From: Candidatus Pelagibacter sp. | GTDB taxonomy: Bacteria; Pseudomonadota; Alphaproteobacteria; Pelagibacterales; Pelagibacteraceae | Length of the DNA stretch: 13,761 nt | Reading direction: 5' to 3' | Assembly: GCA_028097785.1 (NCBI GenBank) | Contig: JAOHFB010000017.1 | Coordinates: 1 to 13,761, forward strand | In this document: piece by piece, positions 1-8,297 of the stretch | Layout of the letters: every line of letters begins with the position of its first letter | Numbering within the stretch: the first letter of the stretch is position 1 | Position numbers and translations under genes: made by a program | The notes under the pieces: model-generated | What the model was told of the DNA's origin: nothing | The model's database searches: none | What the model saw: the letters and a program-made list of their open reading frames with translations, nothing else

Positions 1-1
1 T

Positions 2-667
2 CGTCAAGATCCTCCTTTTAACTTAGAATATATCTCGACTACTTATATTTTAGATACTATTAAAGATAAGGTTAAAATTTTAAACAATCCAACTTCAATT
101 AGAAATGTGTCTGAAAAACTCTATTCAGTTAAATTTCAAAAATATATGCCAAACACTATCTTTACTCAAAATATAGATGAAATTAAGAATTTTTTTAAAA
201 AACATAAAAAAGTAATTTTAAAACCCATTCACAGTTATAGTGGTAACGATATTCATTTATTAACTAGCTTTAATTTAAAACTAATCAAAAAATTTATAAA
301 ACAACACGACCACATCATGTGTCAAAAATTTATACCTAAAATTAGTAAAGGGGATAAACGAGTATTTTTAATTAATGGAAAAGTGTCTGGAGCAATATCT
401 AGAGTTCCAAAAAAAGGTTCTTTTTTAAGTAATATGAGCAAAGGTGCTAAACCTATTAATATAAAACTTACAAAAATTGAAAATAAAATTTCAAAATTAA
501 TCGCAAAAGATTTGAAAAAACAAAATATATTTTTTGCTGGTATTGATTTTATCGATCAAAAACTAAATGGTGACATCAATATTACATCTCCTACTGGATT
601 GAAAACACTATATGATTTATCAGGAATTAATCTTGCAAAAACTTTTTGGAGAGAACTAAAAGTATGA
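2..667 (+). CDS. gshB: Glutathione synthetase, 3' part (5' end outside window)
   Basis: This ATP-grasp ligase joins gamma-glutamylcysteine and glycine to make glutathione in the cytoplasm. The reading frame is open from base 2, so about 221 residues of a roughly 315-residue family are present and the N-terminal third lies outside. The GTG at 107 is an internal valine, because the frame upstream reads family-typical sequence (RQDPPFNLEYISTTYILDT). Visible landmarks are SEKLYSVKF, the ATP-binding segment VILKPIHSYSG, the CQKFIPKISKGDKRV strand, and the metal/substrate segment FAGIDFIDQ followed by INITSPTGL. The glycine-rich loop reads SYSG where E. coli has GMGG, a divergence in an otherwise standard protein. 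The stop codon overlaps the ATG of the next gene (ATGA), which suggests translational coupling. Confidence 0.93.
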   Translation, partial: RQDPPFNLEYISTTYILDTIKDKVKILNNPTSIRNVSEKLYSVKFQKYMPNTIFTQNIDEIKNFFKKHKKVILKPIHSYSGNDIHLLTSFNLKLIKKFIKQHDHIMCQKFIPKISKGDKRVFLINGKVSGAISRVPKKGSFLSNMSKGAKPINIKLTKIENKISKLIAKDLKKQNIFFAGIDFIDQKLNGDINITSPTGLKTLYDLSGINLAKTFWRELKV

Positions 668-1524
668 AAACATTATCGGATCAAAAAAAAGGGTCGTTAT
701 TAGCTTTTGTTGCAGTAATGTTTATAACCCCTGACAGTTTGTTTATAAGGTTGTCAAATGTTGATACTTGGGGTTTGGTTTTCTACCGTGGAGCTATCCC
801 CTTCTTCACTGTTTTAATTGGAATGCTCATAATTTATAAAGCTGATTTTTTTAAGATGCTATTAAACAGTGGTCGCCATGGGGTAATTTATGTTGCAACT
901 TTTTCAGTTACAAACATTGCTTTTGTAGTTTCCATTCAAAATACTAATGTAGCAAATACTTTGGTAATGATTGCAATGGCTCCAATGTTATCAGCTGTTT
1001 TAGGTGCGATTTTCCTTAAAGAAATGCCAGATAATAAAACTTGGATTGCAATTGGAATTACTTTTATGTCAGCTGTCTATATTTTTTACGACTCTATTCA
1101 ATTAGGTAATATTTATGGTGATTTACTCGGTCTTGTCACTGCTCTTGGACTTGCAATTGGAGCTGTTACTATAAGATCTGCTAAAAAGAAGAATTTAGTT
1201 CCAGCAGCTGTAGTTGGAAAATTATTTGTTGCAGTATTTGCTATGTTTTTCATTGAAACATATGCTCTAGTTGACCTTGATTTATATATCATCCCTTTAA
1301 TGTGTATTATGTGTGTGGCTATTCCTTTTGTTCTTGTAACCATTGCTCCAAGATTTATTCCAGCAGAAGAAGTTAATTTATTCTTTTTATTAGAAACTAT
1401 CATTGGTCCTTTTTGGGTATGGATGGTAATTAATGAGCAGCCTAGCATTGAAACAATAACTGGTGGTGCGGTAATCATATTTACCATCGCCATTCACTCT
1501 TACCTAAAACTCAAAAATTCGTAA
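664..1524 (+). CDS. EamA/DMT-family inner-membrane permease
   Basis: This is a drug/metabolite-transporter superfamily protein of 286 residues, close to the family norm. It has about ten hydrophobic helices in two EamA halves. The first half ends near the segment MLSAVLGAIFLKE, which is the usual position of that motif. The second half carries IPAEEVNLFFLLE and FWVW near the C-terminus. I chose the ATG at 664, which overlaps the gshB stop as ATGA. A TTG at 646 in the same frame would add six residues inside gshB and is less likely. The substrate cannot be read from sequence; the family includes amino-acid and metabolite exporters and some importers. The C-terminal half resembles the partial EamA gene at the right edge of the window (shared IPA-E, L-E-I-G and FWVW), so the two are probably paralogues of one subfamily. 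Confidence 0.9.
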   Translation: MKTLSDQKKGSLLAFVAVMFITPDSLFIRLSNVDTWGLVFYRGAIPFFTVLIGMLIIYKADFFKMLLNSGRHGVIYVATFSVTNIAFVVSIQNTNVANTLVMIAMAPMLSAVLGAIFLKEMPDNKTWIAIGITFMSAVYIFYDSIQLGNIYGDLLGLVTALGLAIGAVTIRSAKKKNLVPAAVVGKLFVAVFAMFFIETYALVDLDLYIIPLMCIMCVAIPFVLVTIAPRFIPAEEVNLFFLLETIIGPFWVWMVINEQPSIETITGGAVIIFTIAIHSYLKLKNS

Positions 1525-1544
1525 ATCTTCAAATACAATTAACT

Positions 1545-1562
1545 TGATTTGGCCACAAATCA
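1545..1562. promoter_or_regulatory. Short inverted repeat before the MFS gene
   Basis: TGATTTG at 1545-1551 and CAAATCA at 1556-1562 form a perfect 7-bp inverted repeat around a 4-base centre (GCCA), 19 bases before the MFS start. No T run follows, so it does not look like a rho-independent terminator. It could be an operator dyad or a hairpin in the mRNA leader. It stands out because the other plus-strand junctions nearby are shorter and lack such symmetry. Chance occurrence is possible in AT-rich DNA. Confidence 0.35.
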
Positions 1563-1581
1563 GAAATAGATAGCGATTCAG

Positions 1582-2898
1582 ATGGAAAAAGTATTAAAAA
1601 ATTCATGGGCATTATTCTTGGGTATGGGTGCATTGATGCTTGCCTATGGATTTCAAGGATCACTACTTGGGGTTAGAGCGGTTAAGGAAGAGTTTAGTTT
1701 AACTGCAACTGGATTTATGATGTCTGGGTATTTTGTTGGTTACTTTATTGGAGCCAAAACTATTCCTCAAATTATTTCTCGTGTTGGGCATATTAGAGTT
1801 TTTGCAGCCTTTGCATCAGTTGCATCACTAGTAGTTTTAATTCATGCTGTATATGTGAGCCCTTTTGTCTGGTTTTTATTAAGAGTGCTTACTGGAATTA
1901 GTATGGTTTCTATTTATACTGTTGCTGAAAGCTGGTTAAACGATAGGGCAAGTAACAAAAATAGAGGAAGTGTTTTATCTGTTTACATGGTCATTCTATA
2001 TGGTGCCATGGGACTTGGAATGTTTTTACTTAACTTTAGTGACCCTCTTAACTTTCAACCTTTTATATTGATTTCTGTTATAACTTCAGCTGCACTAATT
2101 CCAATTTTACTTACCAAAAGAAAAGCACCAACGTTTAAAAAAATATCTAAAATGTCTTTGCAAGAAGTGTTTAACTCATCTCCATTTGGAATGGTTAGTT
2201 CATTTTTTTATGGAACAATACAATCTGCATTATTCACTTTGCTTGCTGTATATGCAACTACAATGAATTTTTCTATTTTTCAAATTTCATTAGTTACATT
2301 TTTACTTGCTATATCAGGTGCAATATCACAATGGCCAATTGGAAAATTGTCAGATATGTTTGATAGAAGAAAAGTTATTATTATCGTAACGTTTGCTGCA
2401 GCTTTTTTTGCATTTTGCGCAATTTTATCATCCCGACAAATGTATTTACCTGGTAATTTAGCCACAAGCAAGTTTTGGTTTTATGTTTTTTTAATTTTAT
2501 TTTCTTTTTGTAGTCTTCCAATGTTTTCTTTAATTTTAGCTCATACAAATGACTTCATTCCTAAAGAAAAATTTGTAGCAGCTGGTGCTAGTTTGCAATT
2601 TACATTTGGAATGGGAGCTATGGGTGGACCTTTTCTATGTTCAATATTTATGGGTATGGTTGGTCCCAATGGATTTTTTATTTTTTTATTATTTTTTCAT
2701 TCACTAATTGGTATTTATGGAGTTTACAGATCTAGAGTTAGACCTGTTGTTGAAAACCCAGACTCTCAGTTTGTTGCAATGCCACAATCAATTACTCCTG
2801 CTGGAATTGAATTAAACCCATCTACTGAACCTATTGAAGAACCAATCAAACCAGTTGTAGAAATGGTTAATGAAGATAATAAAACTAACAACTTTTAA
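1582..2898 (+). CDS. MFS permease, YcaD-like
   Basis: This 438-residue major facilitator superfamily protein should sit in the inner membrane with 12 helices. It carries the loop-type motifs of the family: GYFVGYFIGAKTIPQIISRVGHIRVF in the first half, cut here as GYFVGYFIGAK and RVGHIRVF, then RVLTGISMVSIYTVAESWLND after helix 4 and GKLSDMFDRRKV between helices 8 and 9. The AESWLN element is characteristic of the YcaD-like group. The last 55 or so residues form a soluble Pro/Glu-rich tail (FVAMPQSITPAGIELNPS), a tail type also found in alphaproteobacterial members. The start follows a 57-bp gap after the EamA gene and has no obvious Shine-Dalgarno site. The substrate is unknown. The end faces the convergent dehydrogenase gene 37 bp away. 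Confidence 0.9.
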   Translation: MEKVLKNSWALFLGMGALMLAYGFQGSLLGVRAVKEEFSLTATGFMMSGYFVGYFIGAKTIPQIISRVGHIRVFAAFASVASLVVLIHAVYVSPFVWFLLRVLTGISMVSIYTVAESWLNDRASNKNRGSVLSVYMVILYGAMGLGMFLLNFSDPLNFQPFILISVITSAALIPILLTKRKAPTFKKISKMSLQEVFNSSPFGMVSSFFYGTIQSALFTLLAVYATTMNFSIFQISLVTFLLAISGAISQWPIGKLSDMFDRRKVIIIVTFAAAFFAFCAILSSRQMYLPGNLATSKFWFYVFLILFSFCSLPMFSLILAHTNDFIPKEKFVAAGASLQFTFGMGAMGGPFLCSIFMGMVGPNGFFIFLLFFHSLIGIYGVYRSRVRPVVENPDSQFVAMPQSITPAGIELNPSTEPIEEPIKPVVEMVNEDNKTNNF

Positions 2899-2935
2899 TT
2901 CTAAGTTATCAAAAAATTTATCTCTATATTTCCTT

Positions 2936-3955
2936 TTAATAACCTAAATTTCTATCAATTTGATTAATTAGCTCTTTTTTTTCTATAAAGAGTTTAAGGT
3001 TTTTGAAAAATATTTTTAATACCATCTCAATATAGTTACCTTGGCTATCTGATGAAATATGTGGCGTGATAATTAAATTTGGAGTGTTCCAAAAAGTAGA
3101 GTTTTTTGGAATAGGCTCGTGTGAAAACACATCTAAAATAGCTCCAGCTAATTCATTTTTCTCAAGTTTAATTCTTAACGCTTCATAGTCTAAAACTGAT
3201 TGTCTTCCAATATTAACAATTCCGCAAGTAGGTTTGAGATTATCTAATCTAACCTTGTTAACCAGTCCTTTGGTCTCTTCTGTTTCAGGAACTGCAAGAT
3301 ATAAAAAATCAGCAAAAGGTAATACCTCATCAATTTTATCAAAAGTAATTACTTTAGAGCAACCTTCTACATTTTTTCCTCTTCGGTTAACTCCTATTAC
3401 TTCAGCTCCAAGTTTGCTAATATGTCTTATCATAGAGCCACCAAGAGAACCTGTCCCTACTACCACAACTTTAAAACCCTCAATAGGTTTGCTTAGTAAT
3501 GTAACAAATTCTTTATTCTTTTGGTTTGTAACTATTTTAGTCATTTGATTTTGAAGCATTAAAACACTCATTAAACCAAATTCACCTGCTTTTTTTGCAT
3601 GCACACCACTGCTGTTAGTTAAAACAAGATCTTCTTTCATCCAATCAAAAGGAGACAAATGATTAACACCAGCAGAACTAACATGAATCCATTTTAAATT
3701 TGGCGCAATATCTCTAATGTTTTCAGTTGGAAACTGCCAACCTAGTAAAATATCTGCATCTTTCATAGATGAGAGATAATTATCTTCATCCCAATCTATT
3801 AAATATTCAATCTTATCTTTGATTTCTGGATAGTGACTTAGTCCTTTTTCAAATTCTTCCTTAGTTATAGTACTATGTTTTTCACCCTCTAAATCGCATG
3901 GTAAAAAACCTTCTTTCCAGTGGTTATTTCTTATATGAATTTTGATTTTGTTCAT
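2936..3955 (-). CDS. D-2-hydroxyacid dehydrogenase (NAD(P)-dependent)
   Basis: This is a 339-residue cytoplasmic oxidoreductase of the D-isomer-specific 2-hydroxyacid dehydrogenase family, which interconverts 2-oxo acids and D-2-hydroxy acids. The substrate-binding domain has SAGVNHL (94-100). The Rossmann nucleotide-binding domain has GTGSLGG (167-173) followed by NRRGK at about 190-194. An arginine pair after the second strand favours NADP(H), but this is only a hint. The catalytic triad residues can be placed as R251 (VNIGRQ), E280 (FSHEP) and H299 (ITPHISS). The length is slightly above the 310-330 typical of the family, and the C-terminus ends in a typical IDRNLGY. It is a single-gene minus-strand unit divergent from yajQ. 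The physiological acid (glyoxylate, hydroxypyruvate or another) cannot be assigned. Confidence 0.9.
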   Translation of the reverse strand: MNKIKIHIRNNHWKEGFLPCDLEGEKHSTITKEEFEKGLSHYPEIKDKIEYLIDWDEDNYLSSMKDADILLGWQFPTENIRDIAPNLKWIHVSSAGVNHLSPFDWMKEDLVLTNSSGVHAKKAGEFGLMSVLMLQNQMTKIVTNQKNKEFVTLLSKPIEGFKVVVVGTGSLGGSMIRHISKLGAEVIGVNRRGKNVEGCSKVITFDKIDEVLPFADFLYLAVPETEETKGLVNKVRLDNLKPTCGIVNIGRQSVLDYEALRIKLEKNELAGAILDVFSHEPIPKNSTFWNTPNLIITPHISSDSQGNYIEMVLKIFFKNLKLFIEKKELINQIDRNLGY

Positions 3956-4022
3956 TTATTAATAATTAACTTATCTTTAATTTATTTTAATATAAATATA
4001 TTATCATACAGATTAAAAAATT
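3956..4022. promoter_or_regulatory. Divergent intergenic region, probably two promoters
   Basis: These 67 bases separate the starts of the minus-strand dehydrogenase and plus-strand yajQ and are almost wholly A+T. TATAAA at 3991-3996 and TATATTAT at 3997-4004 are plausible -10 elements for yajQ, about 20-30 bases before its ATG. No confident -35 boxes can be picked from such AT-rich sequence. Because both genes start here, promoters in both directions must lie in or near this stretch. The boxes themselves are a guess. Confidence 0.45.
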
Positions 4023-4508
4023 ATGCCTTCATTTGATGTAGTCAGTAAAGTTAACTATCAAGAATTTGATAATGCTCTAGCTAATTGTTTAAGAGAAATT
4101 AGTAATCGATATGATTTTAAGGGGTTAAATATATCAATCGAAAGAAAAGATAAAACCGTCACAACAATAGCTACAGATGAATTAAAACTTAAACAAGTTA
4201 ATGAATTGTTAGAAACTCACCTTATAAGAAGAAAAGTTGATCCACGTGTTTTGAGCATCAAAAACTCAGAAGGAGCTTCGGGTGGCACCATTCGACAAAT
4301 AAGCGAGTTAAATGAAGGAATAAGCCAAGAACATGCAAAAAAAATTATTGGAGATATAAAAAAACTCAAACTTAAAATACAGATTAAAATTCAAGGGGAA
4401 GAATTAAGGGTTGATGGAAAAAAACGAGATGACCTTCAAGATGCCATAGCTGCTATTAAAACAATTGATATTGGTCTACCAATAGAATTTATAAACTTTA
4501 GAGATTAA
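4023..4508 (+). CDS. yajQ: YajQ family nucleotide-binding protein
   Basis: The 161-residue protein matches the YajQ/UPF0234 family in length (about 163) and across its sequence. Landmarks are the start MPSFDVVSKVNYQEFDNA, RYDFKG at residues 29-34, the RRKVDPR segment in the middle, and the end DIGLPIEFINFRD. The family has two ferredoxin-like lobes and has been reported to bind nucleotides, including cyclic di-GMP in some species, as well as tRNA. Its precise role in a small genome is unclear. It is the first gene of the plus-strand block, with a 10-bp gap before the TPR glycosyltransferase, so the two are probably co-transcribed. The start at the ATG is fixed by the conserved N-terminus. Confidence 0.95.
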   Translation: MPSFDVVSKVNYQEFDNALANCLREISNRYDFKGLNISIERKDKTVTTIATDELKLKQVNELLETHLIRRKVDPRVLSIKNSEGASGGTIRQISELNEGISQEHAKKIIGDIKKLKLKIQIKIQGEELRVDGKKRDDLQDAIAAIKTIDIGLPIEFINFRD

Positions 4509-4518
4509 TCTTAAATAA

Positions 4519-6687
4519 GTGAATACTGAACCATCTAAACAACAATTAAATATCCTCTTAAAATATTATCAATCTGGTCGCTATATTGATGCTGAAAAAT
4601 TTGCATTATCAATCACTAAAGAATTTCCAAAACATCAATTTACCTGGAAAGTACTTGCGGCCATATTTGCTCAAACAAATAAAATACCAGAGGCATTACT
4701 TGCTATCAAGAAATCTATCAAATTAAATCCATACGATTTTGAGTCTCACAAAAACTTAGGTCTCATACTTCAAAAAATTGGAAAATTAAATGAAGCTGAA
4801 ATAAGCTTTAAAAAAGTATTATCACTAAAACCTAACTCTATCGAAGCCTACAACTATTTAGGTGTCCTACAACATGAACAAGGTAAATTTATAGAGGCAG
4901 AAGAAAATTATAAAAAAATGATTGAATTAAAACCTGATTTAGCCGAAGCCTATAACAACTTAGGTAATACATTAAATGAACAAGGTAAATTTATCGAGGC
5001 AGAAGAAAGCTTTAGAAAAGCTATAGAATTAAAACCTGAATATATTGAAGCATATTATAACATGGGAATTATGTTAAATGAACAACGCAAATTTATTGAT
5101 GCTGAAATGAGCTACAAGAAAGCTCTTGAACTAAACCCTAACTATATTGAAGCTTACAACAACTTGGGTAATTCATTAAATGGACAAGGTAAATTTATAG
5201 AGGCTGAAGCAAACTTTAAGAAAGCTCTTGTATTGAAACCAGACCATGTTGAAGCATACAATAACTTGGGTATTACTCTAAATGAACAGGGTAAATTTAT
5301 AGAAGCAGAAGCAAGCTTTAGAAAAGCGATAACATTAAAAAATGACTACGCAGAGGCTTACTGTAATTTAGGTAATACTTTGCAAGAACTTGGAAAATTA
5401 GAAGAGGCTATCAAAAATTATGATGAAGCAATAAAACTAAGAATTAATTATTCTGATGCTTATAACAACAAAAATCTTTGTTTAAACTATTCATCATCAT
5501 ATTCGTCCTTATATATCTATAAACAACACCTTAAATTTGAAAAACAGTTTGGTCGGTTAAGACCTAAGCCTCATTTTAAATCAAATATAAAAAAAATTAA
5601 TGAAAGATTACGTATTGGTTATGTGTCAGGAGATTTTAGAGAACATTCTGTGGCTTATTTTTTTAAGCCACTTTTACAAAATCATGATAAAAACTTAGTA
5701 GAGACTTTTTGTTATTATAATAATACTTTCATTGACAAAATTACAAAAAGTATAATGACGACATGTGATCATTGGAGAACTATTTTTGGTATTACAGACC
5801 ATGAAGTTTCCAAGCTCATTAGAAATGATAAAATTGATATTTTAGTTGATTTGTCAGGACACACAGGAAAAAATAATCTGTTAGTTTTTAGTCAAAAACC
5901 AGCTCCAATCCAAATAACATGGTTAGGATATCCAAATACAACAGGGCTTTCTACAATTGATTATCGTTTTACAGATAAAATTGCAGATCCAATAGGTGAT
6001 CCAGATCAACTTCATAGTGAAAAATTATTTCGATTGCCTAACGGGTTTCAATGTTTTGAGAGTGATGAAAATGTTCTTTTTAAATCAGAACTTCCACAGA
6101 ATCATTGTGATTACATTACATTTGGAAGTTTCAATAATTTATCTAAAATAACACCCCAAGTAATTAACGTCTGGTCAAAAATTTTACATTTAGTTCCAAA
6201 ATCACAATTAATTCTTAAATGTAGGAAACTTAAATATAATAAAGATTATTACTTTGAATTTTTTAAAAAGGAGGGTCTTGCTAAAGATAGAATTCATTTC
6301 TATGAACATGTCCCTAACACAAATGACCATCTAAGGTTATATAACAAAATAGATATTTGTTTAGATCCATTCCCCTATAATGGAGCAACTACTACATGCG
6401 AAGCCTTATGGATGGGAGTTCCGGTAATTACGTTATTAGGAGATCGTCATGCAGGTCGTGTTGGTGCAAGTATTCTAACCAACGTGAGTCTCAGTGATTT
6501 TATTGCGGCAGATATTGAAAATTATATAAAACTTGCAGTTAAAATGTCAGCTAACAAAACCTATCTTGCAAACATTAGAAAGACTTTAAGAAAACGAATG
6601 AAAGAAGCTCCCATATGTAACTATCGTTCTTTTGCTAATGATATTGAGAATGCGTATCAGTTTATGTGGGGTAATTATCAAAAATAA
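4519..6687 (+). CDS. TPR-repeat SPINDLY/OGT-type glycosyltransferase (GT41)
   Basis: This 722-residue protein has an N-terminal array of about eight tetratricopeptide repeats (residues about 38-309, 34 residues each, consensus EAYNNLGNTLNEQGKFIEAE) and a C-terminal O-GlcNAc-transferase/SPINDLY catalytic region (about 360-720). In the catalytic part I see GYVSGDFREHSVAYF with H376, VDLSGHTGKN with H448, APIQITWLGYPNTTG, FNNLSKITP with K543 at the position of the donor-contacting lysine of human OGT, and LDPFPYNGATTTCEALW (615-631). The family moves a sugar from a nucleotide sugar to Ser/Thr of proteins; related enzymes use GlcNAc or fucose. The start is GTG, ten bases after yajQ. The stop overlaps the ATG of the YdcF gene. 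The target protein is unknown; surface or secreted proteins are plausible from the neighbours. Confidence 0.92.
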   Translation: MNTEPSKQQLNILLKYYQSGRYIDAEKFALSITKEFPKHQFTWKVLAAIFAQTNKIPEALLAIKKSIKLNPYDFESHKNLGLILQKIGKLNEAEISFKKVLSLKPNSIEAYNYLGVLQHEQGKFIEAEENYKKMIELKPDLAEAYNNLGNTLNEQGKFIEAEESFRKAIELKPEYIEAYYNMGIMLNEQRKFIDAEMSYKKALELNPNYIEAYNNLGNSLNGQGKFIEAEANFKKALVLKPDHVEAYNNLGITLNEQGKFIEAEASFRKAITLKNDYAEAYCNLGNTLQELGKLEEAIKNYDEAIKLRINYSDAYNNKNLCLNYSSSYSSLYIYKQHLKFEKQFGRLRPKPHFKSNIKKINERLRIGYVSGDFREHSVAYFFKPLLQNHDKNLVETFCYYNNTFIDKITKSIMTTCDHWRTIFGITDHEVSKLIRNDKIDILVDLSGHTGKNNLLVFSQKPAPIQITWLGYPNTTGLSTIDYRFTDKIADPIGDPDQLHSEKLFRLPNGFQCFESDENVLFKSELPQNHCDYITFGSFNNLSKITPQVINVWSKILHLVPKSQLILKCRKLKYNKDYYFEFFKKEGLAKDRIHFYEHVPNTNDHLRLYNKIDICLDPFPYNGATTTCEALWMGVPVITLLGDRHAGRVGASILTNVSLSDFIAADIENYIKLAVKMSANKTYLANIRKTLRKRMKEAPICNYRSFANDIENAYQFMWGNYQK
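4834..5445 (+). repeat. Six 102-bp coding tandem repeats (TPR units)
   Basis: Six consecutive 102-bp units encode the TPRs at residues 106-309 of the glycosyltransferase. Similarity is high at the DNA level as well as the protein level: the segment GAACAAGGTAAATTTAT followed by GAGGCAGAAG recurs at the same phase in neighbouring units. Such arrays can gain or lose whole units in frame by slippage or recombination, so the repeat number may differ between strains. Confidence 0.8.
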
Positions 6688-7427
6688 TGATTTATCTTAA
6701 TAAAATTTTGCCTTTAATCTTTAGTCCATTATTTTTAATTATTTCTCTAATTATTTTAGGAACAATTATGAGATTAAAAAAAATTAGCTTATTAGGAATT
6801 ATTATTTTGATTATATGTTCATTACCAATTGTTTCTAATAATTTGATAGGTTATTTAGAGAGAAATCATTTTTATCAGGCTACAGAAGAAATAAGTAGAG
6901 CTGATGCAATAGTTGTTTTAGGGGGAATTATTAAAACGATTAAAGTTAATGATAAACTAAAATATGAATTTAATGGTGGTGTAGATCGAATTTTATCTGG
7001 TATAGATTTGTTTAAAAATAATAAGGCACCTCTTCTAATTTTAACAAGAGGAAAACTTCCATGGTCAATTGGAATACCTGAGGGTGAATATTTAAAGGAT
7101 TTTGCAATAGAATTAGGAGTGCCTTCAGAAAAAATTTTGCTTACTGATAAAGTTGAAAATACTGATCAAGAAGCTAAATCAGTGAAAAAATTACTTAACA
7201 TAGATAAAGATAAAATTATATTAATAACTTCAGCTTTTCATATGCCTAGAGCAAAAAAAATTTTTGAAGCATCAAATTTAACTGTAATCCCCTTTGCAGT
7301 AGACTTAAAATATTTTTATGAAAAAATTACTTTTTTAAATTTTATACCTTCAGCTGAATCATTTGGTACTACTAGCTTTGCTATAAGGGAAATGATAGGT
7401 AGATTATATTATTATATAAAATATTAG
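6687..7427 (+). CDS. YdcF/ElyC-like DUF218 membrane protein
   Basis: This 246-residue protein has two N-terminal membrane segments (about 6-27 and 33-51) and a DUF218 domain from about residue 70, which should face the periplasm. Family landmarks are ADAIVVLGG (72-80), NGGVDRILSGIDLFK (96-110), LILTRG (117-122), ENTDQEA (157-163) and ILITSAFHMPRAKKIFE (178-194). The architecture matches the ElyC/YdcF group, where ElyC of E. coli affects envelope polysaccharide and peptidoglycan homeostasis. The biochemical activity of the domain is not settled. Its ATG overlaps the TAA of the glycosyltransferase (TAATG), so the pair is probably translated together, supporting a shared role at the cell envelope. 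Confidence 0.85.
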   Translation: MIYLNKILPLIFSPLFLIISLIILGTIMRLKKISLLGIIILIICSLPIVSNNLIGYLERNHFYQATEEISRADAIVVLGGIIKTIKVNDKLKYEFNGGVDRILSGIDLFKNNKAPLLILTRGKLPWSIGIPEGEYLKDFAIELGVPSEKILLTDKVENTDQEAKSVKKLLNIDKDKIILITSAFHMPRAKKIFEASNLTVIPFAVDLKYFYEKITFLNFIPSAESFGTTSFAIREMIGRLYYYIKY

Positions 7428-7437
7428 ATTTATCTTG

Positions 7438-8184
7438 ATGAACTTAAAAAGAAAAATAAAAAAAATTTTAAAGAAAATCCCATTAACTAAAAAATGGATA
7501 GAAAAACTGGATAATTTAAACGAACGTACAGATTGGGTTAGAAATAAATTAAAAAATCTTCCAAACAATTCTCTATTACTTGATGCGGGATGTGGGACCC
7601 AGCAATTTAAAATTTTTTGTAATCATATTAATTATAAAGCGCAAGACTTTGGAAAATATAATAGTGACGAAAAGAAAATAATTGGTGGAGAAAATGGTGG
7701 CTTAGGTGCTGATGGTGGCTATCAATATGGTAAATTAGACTATGTTGGAGATATATGGAAAATAAACGAGTCTAACTCCACATTTGATGCAATTCTTTGT
7801 ACTGAAGTTTTTGAACACATTCCATACCCAATAGAAACTGTTAAAGAATTTTCTAGATTGCTAAAGTCTGGTGGTAAGTTAATTCTAACAGCACCAAGCA
7901 ACTGTCTAAGGCATATGGACCCTTATTTCTTCTACAGTGGATTCAGCGATAGATGGTATGAAAAGTTTTTGTCTGAAAATGGTTTCGAAATTGAAGAAAT
8001 TATTCCAATAGGCGATTATTACTCATGGCTAAGTGTTGAAATAACAAGAACAGCATTTACACATAGCATAATCGCTAAGATTTTGCTATTTCCAGCATTT
8101 TTATTTTTTTTTAATAAAAAAAAAACAGAAAGCTCTATAAATACTCTTTGTCAGGGCTATCACGTTCTTGCTAAGAAAAAATAA
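7438..8184 (+). CDS. Class I SAM-dependent methyltransferase
   Basis: This 248-residue Methyltransf_11-type protein has a basic, Lys-rich N-terminus (residues 1-40). The SAM-binding motif I is LLLDAGCGTQQF (46-57). The later motifs are FDAILCTEVFEHIPYP (116-131) and LLKSGGKLILTAPSN (141-155). These are typical of small-molecule, lipid or sugar methyltransferases, such as those in surface-polysaccharide clusters. A hydrophobic stretch near 211-226 (IIAKILLFPAFLFFF) could attach the protein to the membrane. I prefer the ATG at 7438 over the adjacent TTG at 7435. The gap to the YdcF gene is 10 bp, so it probably belongs to the same transcript. The substrate cannot be told from sequence. Confidence 0.85.
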   Translation: MNLKRKIKKILKKIPLTKKWIEKLDNLNERTDWVRNKLKNLPNNSLLLDAGCGTQQFKIFCNHINYKAQDFGKYNSDEKKIIGGENGGLGADGGYQYGKLDYVGDIWKINESNSTFDAILCTEVFEHIPYPIETVKEFSRLLKSGGKLILTAPSNCLRHMDPYFFYSGFSDRWYEKFLSENGFEIEEIIPIGDYYSWLSVEITRTAFTHSIIAKILLFPAFLFFFNKKKTESSINTLCQGYHVLAKKK

Positions 8185-8188
8185 ATTA

Positions 8189-8297
8189 TTATAGGATAAC
8201 TCGAACTAGAAGAGATAAAACAAAAAATAGGTTAATGTGAACAAAGAAAACGCAAGTAAACTGTGGAAAATGATACAGGAAGCTGGCGATTATTTGG
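8189..8297 (+). repeat. Left copy of duplicated segment
   Basis: This copy matches 9501-9620. Bases 8235-8297 are identical over 63 bp to 9558-9620. Bases 8211-8234 match with a few substitutions and no gap. TTATAGGATAAC at 8189-8200 matches 9501-9512 once an 11-bp insertion in the right copy is allowed. That insertion looks like a tandem duplication of ACTTGTAGAAA. Similarity ends sharply after 8297, apart from two further matching G residues. Confidence 0.93.

Noticed and set aside
646..663. TTG start for the first EamA gene
   Set aside because: It would add six hydrophilic residues inside gshB; the ATG at 664 with an ATGA overlap is a normal coupled start.
107..667. Independent gene starting at the GTG at 107
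   Set aside because: The frame is open back to base 2 and reads glutathione synthetase sequence upstream, so the GTG is an internal valine codon.
1113..1493. Antisense open frame inside the EamA gene
   Set aside because: It lies wholly within a well-supported gene on the other strand and has no recognisable protein features.
2899..2935. Rho-independent terminator between the convergent MFS and dehydrogenase genes
   Set aside because: I could find no GC-containing stem followed by a T run on either strand in these 37 bases.
3234..3548. Plus-strand open frame inside the dehydrogenase
   Set aside because: It covers the Rossmann region of a clear family member and is a shadow frame.
4834..5445. 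CRISPR-like or satellite repeat array
   Set aside because: The 102-bp period equals one 34-residue TPR in a continuous frame, with no short repeat-spacer pattern.
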